Shown one piece after another: positions 21,101 to 30,736 of a DNA stretch of 64,000 nt. This DNA is from Muraenolepis orangiensis (taxonomy: Eukaryota > Chordata > Actinopteri > Gadiformes > Muraenolepididae): assembly GCA_027704905.1 (NCBI GenBank), contig CM051019.1, forward strand, positions 23,683,741 to 23,747,740. Direction: 5' to 3'. The notes under the pieces were generated by a model. It was not told where the DNA came from and did not search any database. It was given only the letters and a program-made list of their open reading frames with translations. Numbering within the stretch: the stretch's first letter is position 1; each line of letters begins with the position of its first letter. The position numbers and the translations under genes are program-made.

Positions 21101-21419
21101 GCTGGTGAGACAGGCCCAGCGGGCCGAGCCAGACCCAGGTAACGGCCCCTGTAACCGGTTGTTTGTGCCTCTTGCTGTCCGCCCGCAGGTGTTGGAGTGG
21201 GGCCACTCCAGCCACTTTGCTTGTCACCCCGAGGTTCTGGTGGACCACTCTCAGGAGGGATGTCAGGGGGTTTGTAGCCGCCTGCACCACCTGCGCCCGG
21301 AGCAAGGCTTCGCATCGCCCTCCAGCAGGTCTCCTGCACCCCCTCCCCGTTCCCAGTCGCCCATGGTCCCACATTGCCTTGGACTTCATTACGGGGCTTC
21401 CTGTTTCCCATGGCTGTGA
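18111..21419 (+). CDS. gag-pol: chromovirus gag-protease-RT-RNase H polyprotein
   Basis: The frame has 1102 codons from an ATG 18 bp after the LTR. Residues 1-110 are coiled-coil-like (TEQAIELTQLQAEL), and about 120-300 form a retrotransposon gag capsid (FIAQCELLFTHQP). Aspartic protease has DSGADE at residues 384-389. Reverse transcriptase spans about 555-740 with YLDD at 699-702. RNase H starts near 843 with VDASDTG. No CCHC zinc knuckle is found between capsid and protease, where such elements normally have one; the sequence goes from EPMEIGRSHL directly to RVSKTSLSPP. Near 21225 the frame is lost, so the last about 65 residues are out of register and integrase continues in the next frame. 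Confidence 0.92.
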   Translation: MSQAGNPEAGHGTPSELRRIVTEQAIELTQLQAELGKAFPSVQSQIAVLENTSQTTVSTITSLTAKVDAVSGALASIQRSLDALAVSTYPAPGSGPGTSSSYVPAGPDVPAGSVGCAEPSLVSPRSFGGDLNQCRGFIAQCELLFTHQPSKYSSGGARIAFVMSLLADRALSWAIAAVNSDGGYATDYPLFKREFCAVFDHPLDGLDSANRLLVCRQGSRSVADFTVEFRILAIESGWDDRALLCLYRKGLSDAVKDLIVRDSPETLRELITLALQMDSRLRERRLDRAQRSFLCPAPGRSASATATQSAAGLATPPFQHALSVDRSTSGPGEPMEIGRSHLSPVRGIRVSKTSLSPPHSTLNRLFPATLAWGTETLSVGALIDSGADECLLDVTLARQAGVPLVALDRTLSPRAIDGHSLGTITHATDLLTLTLSGNHSESIRFFVLHAPTAPLVLGRPWLERHDPHISWASGRVLGWSTACHATCLRSALSPSSGSRPVSSPPDITGVPHIYHNLSLAFSKDRALSLPPHRPYDCPIDLLPGAALPKRRLYNISQPEREAMRNYIAESLASGLIKPSSSPLAAGFFFVAKKDGGLRPCIDYRALNDITVKNRYPLPLLSSTFEPLTHARVFTKLDLRNAYHLVRIREGDEWKTAFNTHLGHYEYRVMPFGLSNAPGVFQGLVNDVLRDMLDIFVVVYLDDILIFSRSMEEHHQHVRLVLQRLLENRLYVKAEKCVFHTNSVTYLGNVVEDGQMRADPAKIKAVEEWPRPTDRTQLRRFLGFAGFVRRFIKGFSQVAAPLNALTSSSRPFVWTPEAESAFRRLKSLFTTAPVLVHPDPARQYVVEVDASDTGIGAVLSQRSEEDHRVHPCAYFSRRFEPAETNYDVGNKELLAVHAALEEWRHWLEGAEQPFIVWSDHKNLAYVRTAKRLNSRQARWALFFSRFNFTLTYRPGSKNVRADALSRQSPGEGPAVKENPDTILSSARVVGVVTWAIEPLVRQAQRAEPDPGNGPCNRLFVPLAVRPQVLEWGHSSHFACHPEVLVDHSQEGCQGVCSRLHHLRPEQGFASPSSRSPAPPPRSQSPMVPHCLGLHYGASCFPWL

Positions 21420-22491
21420 CACCATCCTGTCCGTGGTCGATCGCTTCTCCAAGGCGGTTCATTTTGTTTCCCTCCCAGGGCTTCCCTCGGCGGCCGAAAC
21501 AGCGGACCTCCTGACCCTCCATGTGGTCCGCCTACATGGAATCCCCTCTGACATTGTGTCCGACCGCGGTCCCCAATTCATCTCCAAGGTGTGGCAGGCC
21601 TTCTACAAGGGAATTGGGGCCACGGCCAGCCTGTCCTCTGGGTACCACCCCCAGTCCAATGGGCAGGCGGAGCGTGCCAACCAGGCCGTCGAGGCGGCTC
21701 TTCGTTGCGTCACCTCAAGAAACCCCACCTCCTGGGCCAAGTACCTGCCCTGGGTGGAGTATTCCCTCAACGCTATGGAGAGCTCCGCTACTGGTATGTC
21801 CCCGTTCCAATGTTCCCTGGGCTACCAGCCCCCGCTGTTTCCCCAACAGGAGCTGGAGGTGGCGGTCCCGACCACCAGGGCACACCTCCGCCGGTGTCGA
21901 CGCATTTGGAGGGCCGCCCGGGCCGCACTACTCCGGGCCACGGAGCGGGCCCGGCTTGCCGCGAACCGGCGGAGGGTGCCTGCCCCTGTCTACCAGCCTG
22001 GTCAGAGGGTTTGGCTGTTGGCCCGGGACCTGCCCCTCCAGACCTCCCAGACATCAACTCATAAGTTGAATCCCCGGTACGTTGGTCCCTACACCATGGA
22101 TCGAATCATTAACCCCTCTGCGGTGCGTTTGGTTCTCCCTCCGGCTCTCCGGGTTCACCCCGTCTTTCATGTTTCTCAGCTAAAACCCGTGGTCTCCAGT
22201 CCCTTGTCTCCCCCCGTTACAGCTCCTCCGCTTCCCCGGGTCCTGGCGGATGGAGATCCGGTATGGTCGGTCCGTAAGCTCCTCGCCGTCCGCCGCTGGG
22301 GGCGGGGTTTCCAGTACCTTGTGGATTGGGAGGGCTTCGGTCCGGAGGACCGGAGCTGGGTGCCCATCTTCCTATCTCGCGGACCCCTCCCTGCTGGACG
22401 ACTTCTATCGGGAGAACCCGGGGGCTCTGGGGCGGTCATCCGGTGCCTCCCCTCAGGGGGGGGATACTGTTGTGCCTCCCCCACGCTCTAA
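21163..22491 (+). CDS. pol: chromovirus integrase and chromodomain
   Basis: Meaningful sequence starts near 21228 with FWWTTLRRDVRGFVAACTTC, the second half of the integrase HHCC zinc-binding domain. The catalytic core follows with ALDFITG, SDRGPQF and GQAERANQ, giving the D, D and E residues. An SH3-like C-terminal region follows, then a chromodomain at about 22265-22375 (RKLLAVRR...YLVDWEGFG). Its His residues lie in the other frame (HSSHFACHP, upstream), so a small deletion plus frameshift splits the zinc domain. Otherwise no stop interrupts it to the end near the 3' LTR. Confidence 0.9.
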   Translation: MCLLLSARRCWSGATPATLLVTPRFWWTTLRRDVRGFVAACTTCARSKASHRPPAGLLHPLPVPSRPWSHIALDFITGLPVSHGCDTILSVVDRFSKAVHFVSLPGLPSAAETADLLTLHVVRLHGIPSDIVSDRGPQFISKVWQAFYKGIGATASLSSGYHPQSNGQAERANQAVEAALRCVTSRNPTSWAKYLPWVEYSLNAMESSATGMSPFQCSLGYQPPLFPQQELEVAVPTTRAHLRRCRRIWRAARAALLRATERARLAANRRRVPAPVYQPGQRVWLLARDLPLQTSQTSTHKLNPRYVGPYTMDRIINPSAVRLVLPPALRVHPVFHVSQLKPVVSSPLSPPVTAPPLPRVLADGDPVWSVRKLLAVRRWGRGFQYLVDWEGFGPEDRSWVPIFLSRGPLPAGRLLSGEPGGSGAVIRCLPSGGGYCCASPTL

Positions 22492-22792
22492 TCAATCCAG
22501 GTGTTGCCCATCTTAATCAGGCCTACTGGGACTAATTAACACCTGGGATCTACCCTTCTTTAGGCTGCCGAGGACCGACGTCGGGCGTTCGGTTATTGAG
22601 AACCACCGTCACGAGAGACTGCATGTTCCAGCTCCGACCTCGCCAGATATCCAGTCCAACCCTGCCTTGTTTATGTTTTTGATGTTGGAGATATACAGTA
22701 AAGACATTTTTTCCTTTGTTTTGAGTGTCCGTGTCTCGCTACTTCTGGGTTCTTTGGCACATTTGGTTCTTCGGTCTCGCTGGGGTCTAACA
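22468..22792 (+). repeat. chromovirus 3' LTR
   Basis: 325 bp, from TGTTGTGCC to GGTCTAACA, directly after the purine tract. Confidence 0.93.
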
Positions 22793-22974
22793 ATTTTCCA
22801 ACGATACAAAGGAACACAACCCCTTAAGCTGCCTTAGTTTGAGTTTAGTTTTTGAAACTCACAATGGCGGTGTCCTCTGGCGTCTTGTTTCCTGGGGAAG
22901 AAGAAAGCCAGGGTGAATGTTTCCATGGTGATACCGGGTGTGTAGATAGACAGTAGACTGGGGTCAATTCTCAC

Positions 22975-23067
22975 CTCTCCTTCTGCACCAGCAAATGAGG
23001 AGAACCAGGGCAACGGTCAGCAAGACCGCTGTGCCTACCGCCACGCCCAGGGCTAACGGCCATGTAG
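22975..23067 (-). CDS. receptor transmembrane exon, copy A
   Basis: Minus-strand 93-bp exon with acceptor TTGCAG and donor GTGAGA, phase 1 at both ends. It encodes TWPLALGVAVGTAVLL followed by TVALVLLICW and the basic stop-transfer CRRR, a classic single-pass membrane anchor. The 39346-39438 exon is its near twin. The phase fits the stalk exon at 27659-27718, from which it is separated by a BEL insertion. No charged residue sits in the membrane segment, so there is no sign of DAP12-type adaptor pairing. Confidence 0.8.
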
Positions 23068-23261
23068 CTGCAACACAGAGGGAGTTTCAGTCAAGTGAAG
23101 TTGTTCTGTCAAGGGCGGCGCCGGAGGCTCAGGGGGAAGAGAGGCGGTCATGTGGTTGAATCCCTGGCTGCTCCTAGTGAAGTGTTGAGGTTCCTGACCT
23201 GACCTCACCCTAACGGGACCCGCGGGCTGTTCCCTTGCGTGGTTGACACCGTTGTCGGCAT

Positions 23262-23547
23262 GTGAATGAGTGGGTGAATGCGTGTGAGTTGGTGAATGCG
23301 TGTGAGTTGGTGAATGCGTCTAAAATTGAACTCAAAACAAAACATCTTGAAAATGTTAACATAATTGAACTTATGTTTACAGTTCAAACTGAACCATGTG
23401 GGATGATTTCATCCTACGTTTGAGGGTGAATACTGTTAGATCGTCAGGTTGCAAACACACTACCAAGTCATATCAGAGTAACGGGGGTGAATGCGTGTGA
23501 GTGGGTGGGTGTGTGAGTGTGTGAATGCGTGTGAGTGGGTGAATGTC
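23262..23547 (+). repeat. 18-bp minisatellite, locus 2 (two patches)
   Basis: Patches at about 23262-23320 and 23484-23547 of the GTGAGTGGGTGAATGCGT unit flank about 160 bp of intron-like sequence. Confidence 0.85.
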
Positions 23548-23739
23548 AAGGACTGAAATATGGACGTGAACCCAAATGCACGACTCGATAACACACGTAT
23601 CAAAGTAAAGAGTCTTTACTGATAAATGCAGAACAACACAAAAATCACTTGACGATGGAAACGCTTAAAGCTCAAAAGCAAAAGACCTAATCACAAAAAG
23701 CTGCCGGTGGCGTGAGGTGGAAACATGGCGCTGGTTCAT
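23544..23739. mobile_element. LTR-like fragment
   Basis: Begins TGTCAAGGACTG directly at the end of the minisatellite. Its GTAAAGAGTCTTTACTGATAA block resembles an LTR polyadenylation region read on the opposite strand. No partner LTR is seen, so this is tentative; it may be the outer edge of the truncated BEL or a separate LTR. Confidence 0.35.
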
Positions 23740-23888
23740 CAACATGAAACAAGTACCAACTCTCCAACGTGAAACAAGTACCAACTCTCCAACGTGAAAC
23801 AAGTACCAACTCTCCAACGTGAAACAAGTACCAACTCTCCAACGTGAAACAAGTACCAACTCTCCAACGTGAAACAAGTACCAACTCA
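23740..23888. repeat. 25-bp tandem repeat
   Basis: Six copies of a 25-bp unit containing AACGTGAAACAAGTACCAAC. On the minus strand they encode WYLFHVGEL-type repeats that are fused in frame onto the truncated BEL polyprotein. Confidence 0.9.
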
Positions 23889-25827
23889 CTGGGGTCGTGA
23901 CAGAGTGCGGGTTAGGAGCAACAAGGTGACTCACATACCACACAGGCCCGTTCCAGTTGATGATCATGTCCTTGGACAATTTAATTGCAGCTCTTCGATC
24001 GACCATGTCATGCACTTGAGCGGCATATGCAACTTTCCATTCGGGTGCTTTGGCTAGTTGCTTTTCCGTTCTGAGAAATGTTGCCTCGACTGTTCTTTTA
24101 TTATATGGCAAGGAGGCTGGATCTTCTACCCAGGGATATCTGGCGTGCCAATGTGGTTCCTTGCTGTGGCTGTCGCCCATGGCATAGGTGAGGCCGTCTC
24201 TTATCACTTCGAGTTCCCTCTCCTCAGCAAGAGTCATTTCTTTGCCCCCCGGCTGGCAATTTCCACAGCGACACCCCCCGCATTTTGGTTCGCATGCTGC
24301 ACCGATACTATCCCATCTCCACCACTCCAGGAAGTCCCGGTTTGTGGTTGAAGTCCTTGACTCCTGGAACTTGATGTCAACCTGATTGTTCGGTGGAGGT
24401 TGCTCTGGGACCCTGCAGATGAGCTCCTCATACTTCACAGCAGCTGCTCTCATTGACCTTGCAAAATGTGTTTTGGACATGTGGGCTGACACGGTGAGCT
24501 CCTCAAAGAGCTCGGGGTGCGTTCCCCCGACCGTCTTTCCCAGTGGTCCGTCCCACAGCACGAGGTCTCCAACGACTTTGATTCTCTGAGGTGCTAGCTG
24601 ACCTTCTCTATGGCTTATGAGCAGGTTTATTTCTCTGGGTCTCTTAAGCTCTTCAAGTGGTATGTCTGGGAAGACTTTCTGTAGTCGCTTCGGTGTCACA
24701 CCTTTGTGTACATCTGCAATACTGTCTAACCCATAACAAACCAATTGGTGCGACTTGAGAGTGCCTTTGGGAGTGGTTACTCGGATCTTTAGAAGGTACC
24801 GCTTTGTCTCCACGTGGACTTTCATCCCCCCAACCCCATGGACGACGAGGGTGATTCCTTCACTTCTGAGGTTGAGCCTGTTTGCAGCCTTGTGGGTTAT
24901 GTAATTGGTGTCTGAAGCCAAATCAATTAACGTCCCAATTTTCTGCCCAGCATTGGCTGTGACTTCGAGAAGCATCATGATCACTGGCAGCTCTTTCAAC
25001 CCGCTCTCCACTAGAAGGCCCGGCTGCTCTTTTACAGTGCTGAAAGCCTTCGATGCAGTGTTTGAGAATACATCCCGACACTGCTTTGCCAACTCTGGTT
25101 GAAGCCTGTTGAAGAACCTCTCCTGCTCCTCTGTATATTTCCTCCTGCTTTTCTCTTCCTCTGGACCAAAACTGCTCTTTTTCTGACCTGCGCCGCTTTT
25201 CTTCAACTCAGCATTGGGGCACAGATAGAAATGGTGCTCAGGAGTACGCTCCTCCTTGCAGACGTAGTTTGTGCACAGAAAGCCGGGTTTGCAATAAGAA
25301 CTGCTTTCATGAACCTCAAGACACCTCTTGCATGCTCCCAACTTTCCGACTGCAGCCTTTTTCTCTGCTAGCTTTAGCACTCGAAACTCCTTGCAAAAGT
25401 AGAGCTTCTTCCTGTGCTTTTCATCACCACAGACTACACACCCTGTGTGGTCATCGCCTGACTTGGTAGATTTTGTTCTGGCATATCTTGGCTCAGTCCT
25501 GGTTTCTCTTTTACTTGGCTCTTCATCCCTCAGTTGCTCGAGCTGCTCATATATGCTCTCTTGCTCCTTGAGAAATGTCAAGAGACTGTCAAACCGATTG
25601 TCTGGTGCCACAGCATTTCTCCTGTCAGCGACATAGACAAGCCATTCCTTTTTGAGAGATTCAGGAAGTTTACTTTCTATTGATCTCGTTACCAGCGGAT
25701 TTTTAATAGCACCTGTGTCTCCGAGGTCACTCAAGTCTTGAAGCGCCTTCTCCACAGCTTGAATTAATTCCACTATTTTCCGTGGCTGATTGCTCCTGAC
25801 AGCTGGCATCCTCTGTAACTCCTCCAC
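23889..25827 (-). CDS. gag-pol: BEL/Pao retrotransposon gag C-terminus, protease and RT start, truncated
   Basis: The minus-strand frame of about 645 meaningful codons shows BEL features in order. These are the end of the DUF1759-type gag region, a Cys/His-rich nucleocapsid (CVVCGDEKHRKK and following CKRCLEVHE), and the retropepsin-like domain (LIDLASDTNYITH, near residue 300). A CGGCRCGNC cluster and the RT N-terminal approach (RELEVIRDGL, LPYNKRTVEATF) follow. The frame stops being BEL at HSVTTPV, where 25-bp tandem repeats take over, so RT, RNase H and integrase are lost. The first codons (GTG start) are reached by a one-base shift from the upstream frame. Confidence 0.88.
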
Positions 25828-26813
25828 TATTTCAATATATCAATGGATGTTTGGTTGCCATAGCGGTTTTCTAGGACACGGAAGATGTCATCTGCAGTGT
25901 TGTAAGTAGTGAGGCGAAGGTCCCTTATGATTCTGTCATCAAGACTGTCTAGTAGATGAACCTTTTTCACCTCCCTTGAACCGGTCGGCTCACCCTGTCT
26001 CTGGAGTGCTTCCCAGTCCTTCTTCCACCTGTGGAAATCACGTTTGTTGCCGGTGAACTTGGGAAGGGATGTCGGTTTCAACCTGATGGCCGCCACGGGA
26101 TAATTGGGGGCAATCGGTCCTCTTTCAGCATCCTCCTTTATCCTCCACTGCATGAAGTCGGCTTTTCTGGAAACCAGCTGGGGGACTTCGAGATCGAGGC
26201 CCCTTAGGGCATTCTGAATGCCCCTTCTCTCGTCTGGGGGGACCCATCGTTCCCACCGACCGTGCACCTCCTTTGCGGTCCTTACTAGCTCTTGCAGGTG
26301 GTTGAGCATGAAGTTATACCCCTCCTGGCTACCGCTGGGTTCTGCAGCAGTGGCGCGTCCACACACAGCCTCTGCTGCCTGTAGTGCTGTGGACATTTCA
26401 CCAACCCCAAAGTTGGTCCACAGAGCCTCCTGAATTAGACCTTTGACCTCCTTTAGTTTCCCCTCACACTCATTCGCAGTCTTTGTTAGGTCGGCCTTTT
26501 GCTGTTCTACTAACACAGCTTCCTCATCTGCGTCCAGCTCCGCCTCCAGATCTGCAATGAATGCAGCTTCCACATCGTCATTAGCCTCCATGACTTTTTC
26601 AGCACCTGTTGTGAGCTTCTCAAAGCTGTCTCTGAGCTGTTCTTCAGACATGTCTCCATAGGTCCTGGTAATACTGTTGACCAGACGAGAGAACAATCGT
26701 TTTGCCGTCGCTCTCTCCACCTTGAGTTGCTCAACTGGCTTTCCAATAGCTTCTTCAGCCATATTTAATTCCCCAGGTTGCTCAGAGATGAGAAGGTAAG
26801 TACACCTGTTCAA
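25827..26813 (-). CDS. gag: BEL/Pao gag N-terminal ORF
   Basis: 328 codons; a natural start is probably the MAEEAIGK methionine at about 26762. The first half is acidic and coiled-coil-like (DLEAELDADEEAVL). The second half is the DUF1759-type gag of BEL elements (LPKFTGNKRDFHRWKKDWEA). It ends at a TAG where the next frame starts, so a one-base frameshift separates it from the rest of the polyprotein. Confidence 0.85.
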   Translation of the reverse strand: MNRCTYLLISEQPGELNMAEEAIGKPVEQLKVERATAKRLFSRLVNSITRTYGDMSEEQLRDSFEKLTTGAEKVMEANDDVEAAFIADLEAELDADEEAVLVEQQKADLTKTANECEGKLKEVKGLIQEALWTNFGVGEMSTALQAAEAVCGRATAAEPSGSQEGYNFMLNHLQELVRTAKEVHGRWERWVPPDERRGIQNALRGLDLEVPQLVSRKADFMQWRIKEDAERGPIAPNYPVAAIRLKPTSLPKFTGNKRDFHRWKKDWEALQRQGEPTGSREVKKVHLLDSLDDRIIRDLRLTTYNTADDIFRVLENRYGNQTSIDILK

Positions 26814-27620
26814 TGATGACTTTGTGTCGTCTTATTTGAACTTGATTGTTTGTTTCCAGGTTATTGCTCCTGCTGTTCCAGCACACAATTCCTAGATTGA
26901 CCGTTTCCTGTCTCCAGTTTTCAGGTCTTGCGGTTTTTCACTGTCAAGTTATGTGTTTACTGCAGATTCCCCACTTGATAGGGACGCCATCTACCCGAAG
27001 AGTCCAACTGGATTTCACTCAACAAATGACCAAACTGAATTTCTTTTTCTCTTCTTTTATTTTTACCAGAGTACTTTCATTCATTTGGGCCAATTTGAGT
27101 GCAGGTGAAAAACCTTTTGGGGAAGGAAATGAAATCACGGTATTAATAAATAATAGTACTGTATAATAATTAATAGTGAACAATATAATACAATCCAACA
27201 ATTAATAATCAGTAACTAACAAAATACTATACACAACAGCTCATCACCATTCCCCGCGCACACGCAAAGAGCCAAACAAACGCCCACACACACGCACACA
27301 CAGGCTCTTTCCCCGCGCCACAAAGCCAGCGCGAGAGCGGCTAGGCAGCAGCGGTGGCAAGTCCTCCCGAAAGTCTACCAAGGTACAGCATCTTACCGGC
27401 TGCCTTCCGGGTGTTAGAGATGGTTCCACATCCGCAGTTTGTCTGTTTAACAGGCTCCTTTCTCCGCGGAGTTTGTGTTCCGCGGTGTCTGTTCACTTGT
27501 TTATTTCCGGGACCTCCTCTATTTGTGACGCCGCCTGCTCTTCAATGCGCGTCGATGGGGTTGATTTGAAATTGGCTGCAGCCATGTTTTTCCACAGTAT
27601 TTCGTTTCTGGTTTGACTTG
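26814..27620 (-). mobile_element. BEL leader and presumed 5' LTR
   Basis: No coding sequence. The right edge, near 27620, is set by where homology to block B resumes (CAACACTGCCCAAAGC versus 42066). The region is GC-rich at 27240-27560 (CCGCGGAG motifs) and AT-rich at 27130-27230. The LTR cannot be delimited because no second LTR is present. Confidence 0.5.
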
Positions 27621-27658
27621 ACAACAACACTGCCCAAAGCAAGTTAGAGAAGACATAC

Positions 27659-27718
27659 CTTTCACTGTGTGGTCGGCTACGGTCGGGTTGGATGTGCTTG
27701 TGTTAGTTGTGCCTGTGG
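27659..27718 (-). CDS. receptor stalk exon type 1, copy A
   Basis: 60-bp minus-strand exon, donor GTATGT, acceptor at CACGGAG after a good pyrimidine tract, phase 1/1. It encodes TGTTNTSTSNPTVADHTVK, a short Thr/Ser-rich membrane-proximal stalk suited to O-glycosylation. It is identical in layout to 42098-42157. It lies upstream, on the minus strand, of the transmembrane exon at 22975-23067. Confidence 0.6.
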
Positions 27719-28122
27719 CTCCGTGTGGATTAGAAGCAAGGACAGAACAAAGAGAAACACAGAATTAGTATCTTCATCACTCTTTACAACAAATATGACT
27801 GAAGATATCGTTTAGACAAGATCTATTTTTATTATCTTGTATAAGTTACTGATTTAGTTCATGTCGAAAAGTGAACTCAGAACAAAACAAAACATCTTCA
27901 AATGTTAACATAATTGAACTAATGTTTACAGTTAAAACTGAACGATGTGGGAGGATTTCATCCTACGTTTGTTGAAGATGTTAGATCGTCAGGTTTCCAA
28001 CACGTTCCTTGACCACAAGAGCTTCCACCACCATGTCATATCAGAGTAACCAGGGATGGATAAAGACCACATTTTGAAACTTGGCTCCACAAGACAGAAA
28101 TTAAATCCTGTACAAAGCACAA

Positions 28123-28176
28123 CTTTTGGTACAGTTGTGCTTGGTTTAGACGTGCTTGTGTAAGTTGTGCCTGCTG
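28123..28176 (-). pseudogene. receptor stalk exon type 2, copy A, donor lost
   Basis: 54-bp counterpart of the exon at 48911-48964. It encodes AGTTYTSTSKPSTTVPK, but the base after the final codon position reads TTGTGC in place of a GT donor, so normal splicing is unlikely. Confidence 0.55.
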
Positions 28177-28430
28177 CTCCGTGTGGATTAAAACCAAGGA
28201 CAGAGCAAAGGCCAAAACAAAGACACGTGGAATCAGTACAGTTCTGTGACAACTTGTGATCTTTATCACATCTTTAGAAGATTCATGAGATTAATTATTT
28301 CACTAATTATTACGCCGTGACACTGCTAGAGTGAAAAAACTCTCCATTTCGCTTTTTTTTTTTTTTCAATTCATTCAACATGTATTTGGTTAAAAAACAT
28401 AAATCCAATTGTTAACTTATTCTGGGGAAT

Positions 28431-28770
28431 TTGTTTCTCTTGGACCAGGTGAGTCCAGCACCCGGGAGGACCAGGTGAGTCCAGCTGACCAGCAGGAAGA
28501 CAGACCCCCCCCCCCCCCCCCCTTTCCACAAATCACTTTCTCTTTCTGTGTTTGCCAGAATCAATTTACAACCACAGTCATGAGTGTGACCAACTGAGAA
28601 GCAGCAGGCCCCCCAAACACCACCCATGTCTTAGCCTTGGTTTATGGAGGCCCCTACGGGCAGAACATGTTCATGGGGACCGGGACAATCAAATGAGAAC
28701 CTTGGCTGGGGCAACGTTTACATTTACGCCTGGAGATCACCTTAAGGGACCCTCACATGTAGGCTAAAAC
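28431..28770. other. duplicated segment with tandem splice-donor-like repeat
   Basis: Paralogous to 49732-50050. It contains two 26-bp units, each with a consensus CAGGTGAGT donor, then a C-run and a plus-strand TTTGCCAG acceptor-like site. No recognisable exon product. Confidence 0.5.
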
Positions 28771-28868
28771 ATTTAAAAGATTGAAACATAGTTTGGGTAC
28801 GTTTGGGTTCAATGGATTGAACCCCAAAGTGTACATTTAGGTAAATCGATTGAAATATAATTTCTTAC

Positions 28869-28990
28869 TTATAAGTTTTAGGTCATACCATGCCTGATCG
28901 ACGTATCGTCCCGATGATGACATCTGTCTGCAGGTGTAATCACCTTCATCTTTATTACCCATCTTCTTTATGACCAGAGAACAGTCAAGT
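28869..28990 (-). pseudogene. V-set Ig exon, 3' fragment, copy A
   Basis: Encodes the C-terminal third of the V domain (CSLVIKKMGNKDEGDYTC and then AWYDLKL) and keeps a GTAAGA donor at its end. Homology to the complete exons stops at about 28985, where a dispersed repeat (motif AGCCCTTAATCACAG) is inserted or has replaced the front two-thirds, including the B-strand Cys and core Trp. Confidence 0.8.
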
Positions 28991-29230
28991 TCTCTGTCAA
29001 TTTTATTTGTATAGCCCTTAATCACAGTTATAGTCTCAAAGGGCTTCACATGCCACATGTTTACAACACCCCCAAACCCTAGAAAGAAAGAGAAAGAAAA
29101 AACTCCCTTAATTACGTAGGAAGAAATCTTGGGAAGGAACACAGAGTGGAAGTCCCTCCTTCCAGGGATGGTTCAGGATTGCAATGGGTGCCATAAGTGA
29201 CTTATAGTAATGTACAAAGTACAATAAAAA
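28990..29230. repeat. dispersed repeat interrupting V exon
   Basis: Contains TTTTATTTGTATAGCCC, a CTCAAAGGGCTTCACA motif and a lysine-codon-like AAAGAAAGAGAAAG run. It is shared with about 1936-2010. It belongs to a common fish interspersed family that I cannot name with certainty. Confidence 0.55.
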
Positions 29231-30230
29231 AAATAATAATAATGATAATAATAATTATAATAATAATAATAATATACATATAATATACACAATCTACAAA
29301 TAGTAAAATGAGAATATAATTTATGTGTGGTGCTGGCCGGTATCCTTCAGGTGGGGATCACAGCAGCACACTGGAAAACAGAAGCAGACTGCGGTATGGT
29401 TAGATGGGGTAGGGTGGACATGGAACATGTAGAGAACCTCTAGTCTAGTACCATCGGCAGCAGGGGTAGGCTAGTGCTGACTAACGGGTCGATTTAGCTG
29501 TAATGAGAGCTGAGGGGCACTCCTAGGCACCAAACGACAATGTAAAAAGGTAGGTTTTATGAATAAATAAAGACATAAGGCGACAGGGGGAATGGGATTG
29601 TACTATTATCTTTTTATTTTTAAAATGTAGACAACAATGGGAATCGGTTAGGAGGGAAACAAATCACATTCTGGCATATTTATATTATTTATTGGACAAT
29701 TCAAATAACTCAAAACAAAAAAATAAAGATAAAAACAAAGAAATAAAATATGTATCTCCATATTTTTGAGATATAAATATTTTAAATGTGTACATACCTA
29801 GAAGAACAGAGAGTAGATGGTTTTATGCCAAACAGGAAGAAAACGGTAAAAACCCAAAAGCATAAACTGTGACATAACTAGAAGTAAGTCTATCAATGGA
29901 ATCATGATGGTCATTAAAAGCTATAACGACTTATTCATACATGAAATAATCTCACTGAATAAGGTACGATCTCTTGTTGATTGTTCTGTTGATCTTGTTT
30001 CATATATTCTATGCTTGGTCTGTGGCGCCCTCTAAAGGACAAAACATGAACTGATTTGAAAAGCATGTTTCCCATCATTTACATTTAGAGCACGTGTTCA
30101 GCAACTATCGTCTGGTGAACGCTGTATTAATAACACATTATAGATTACACTGTTCACTACTGAGTGTAGGCCTAGGCCTACTGCTGGCAGCCTTTAAGCA
30201 ATACAAAGGAACACTAAGTTGGTTGCGTTG
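29231..30230. other. AT-rich non-coding sequence
   Basis: AAT/TAATAA-rich microsatellite at about 29228-29275, then AT-rich sequence. No exon, ORF or element ends recognised. Confidence 0.6.
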
Positions 30231-30357
30231 CATCTGAACGCCACACAACAACAAGCTAGCTCTGACCACTTCAACCTGCTGTCATCGCGCGGCCGCCACA
30301 CGTTTGTCACTTCATCAGTCGGTGGACGGAGACAAAATGGACGCCGGCGTCTGCCGT

Positions 30358-30480
30358 GTCCCTGACACATGTGGGAGGGCCCCTGGTGTTTCTGACACAT
30401 GTGCGAGGGCCCCTGGTGTTTCATACACATGTGGGAGGGCCCCTGGTGTTTCATACACATGTGGGACGGGCCTTGGTTTT
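30358..30480. repeat. 30-bp tandem repeat
   Basis: Four copies of a unit containing ACACATGTGGGAGGGCCCCT. Frames in both directions stay open because 30 is divisible by three; these are not genes. Confidence 0.9.
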
Positions 30481-30736
30481 CTCCTAGATGTCCGCTTGGC
30501 CGGATTCACCGGGGCCTGTTTGGGACTGAAGCGGTGGAAAACACCATGACACATGACAAAACAATCATCTTTCTATCAGCAGTTGCACACAACCAGCGAT
30601 ACGATGACTGCACTATATCGGGTATAATAATTGTCACATTCAGTAATAATTCTCTATGCATTCAGACAGCACTACACAATTGCAAACTCACTAAAGTGCA
30701 CTAAACACAAACAATAGGTCGGCGGTCTCTCCTCAC

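Larger units (their letters stand above)
17798..22792 (+). mobile_element. Ty3/gypsy chromovirus, nearly complete
   Basis: Partial 5' LTR (17798-18092, its start lost in the gap), gag-pol in two long frames, a purine-rich AGGGGGGGGATA tract and a complete 3' LTR (22468-22792, TGTTGTGCC...GGTCTAACA). A chromodomain at the pol end assigns it to the chromoviruses, a group well represented in fish. The right flank ATTTTCCAACG matches block B at about 39167, so it inserted into the duplicated sequence. The left target site is in the gap. Confidence 0.92.

Noticed and set aside
30194..30554. MCMKHQGPSH and RAPGVSYTCG repeat ORFs
   Set aside because: 30-bp tandem repeat; no start context or partner exons.
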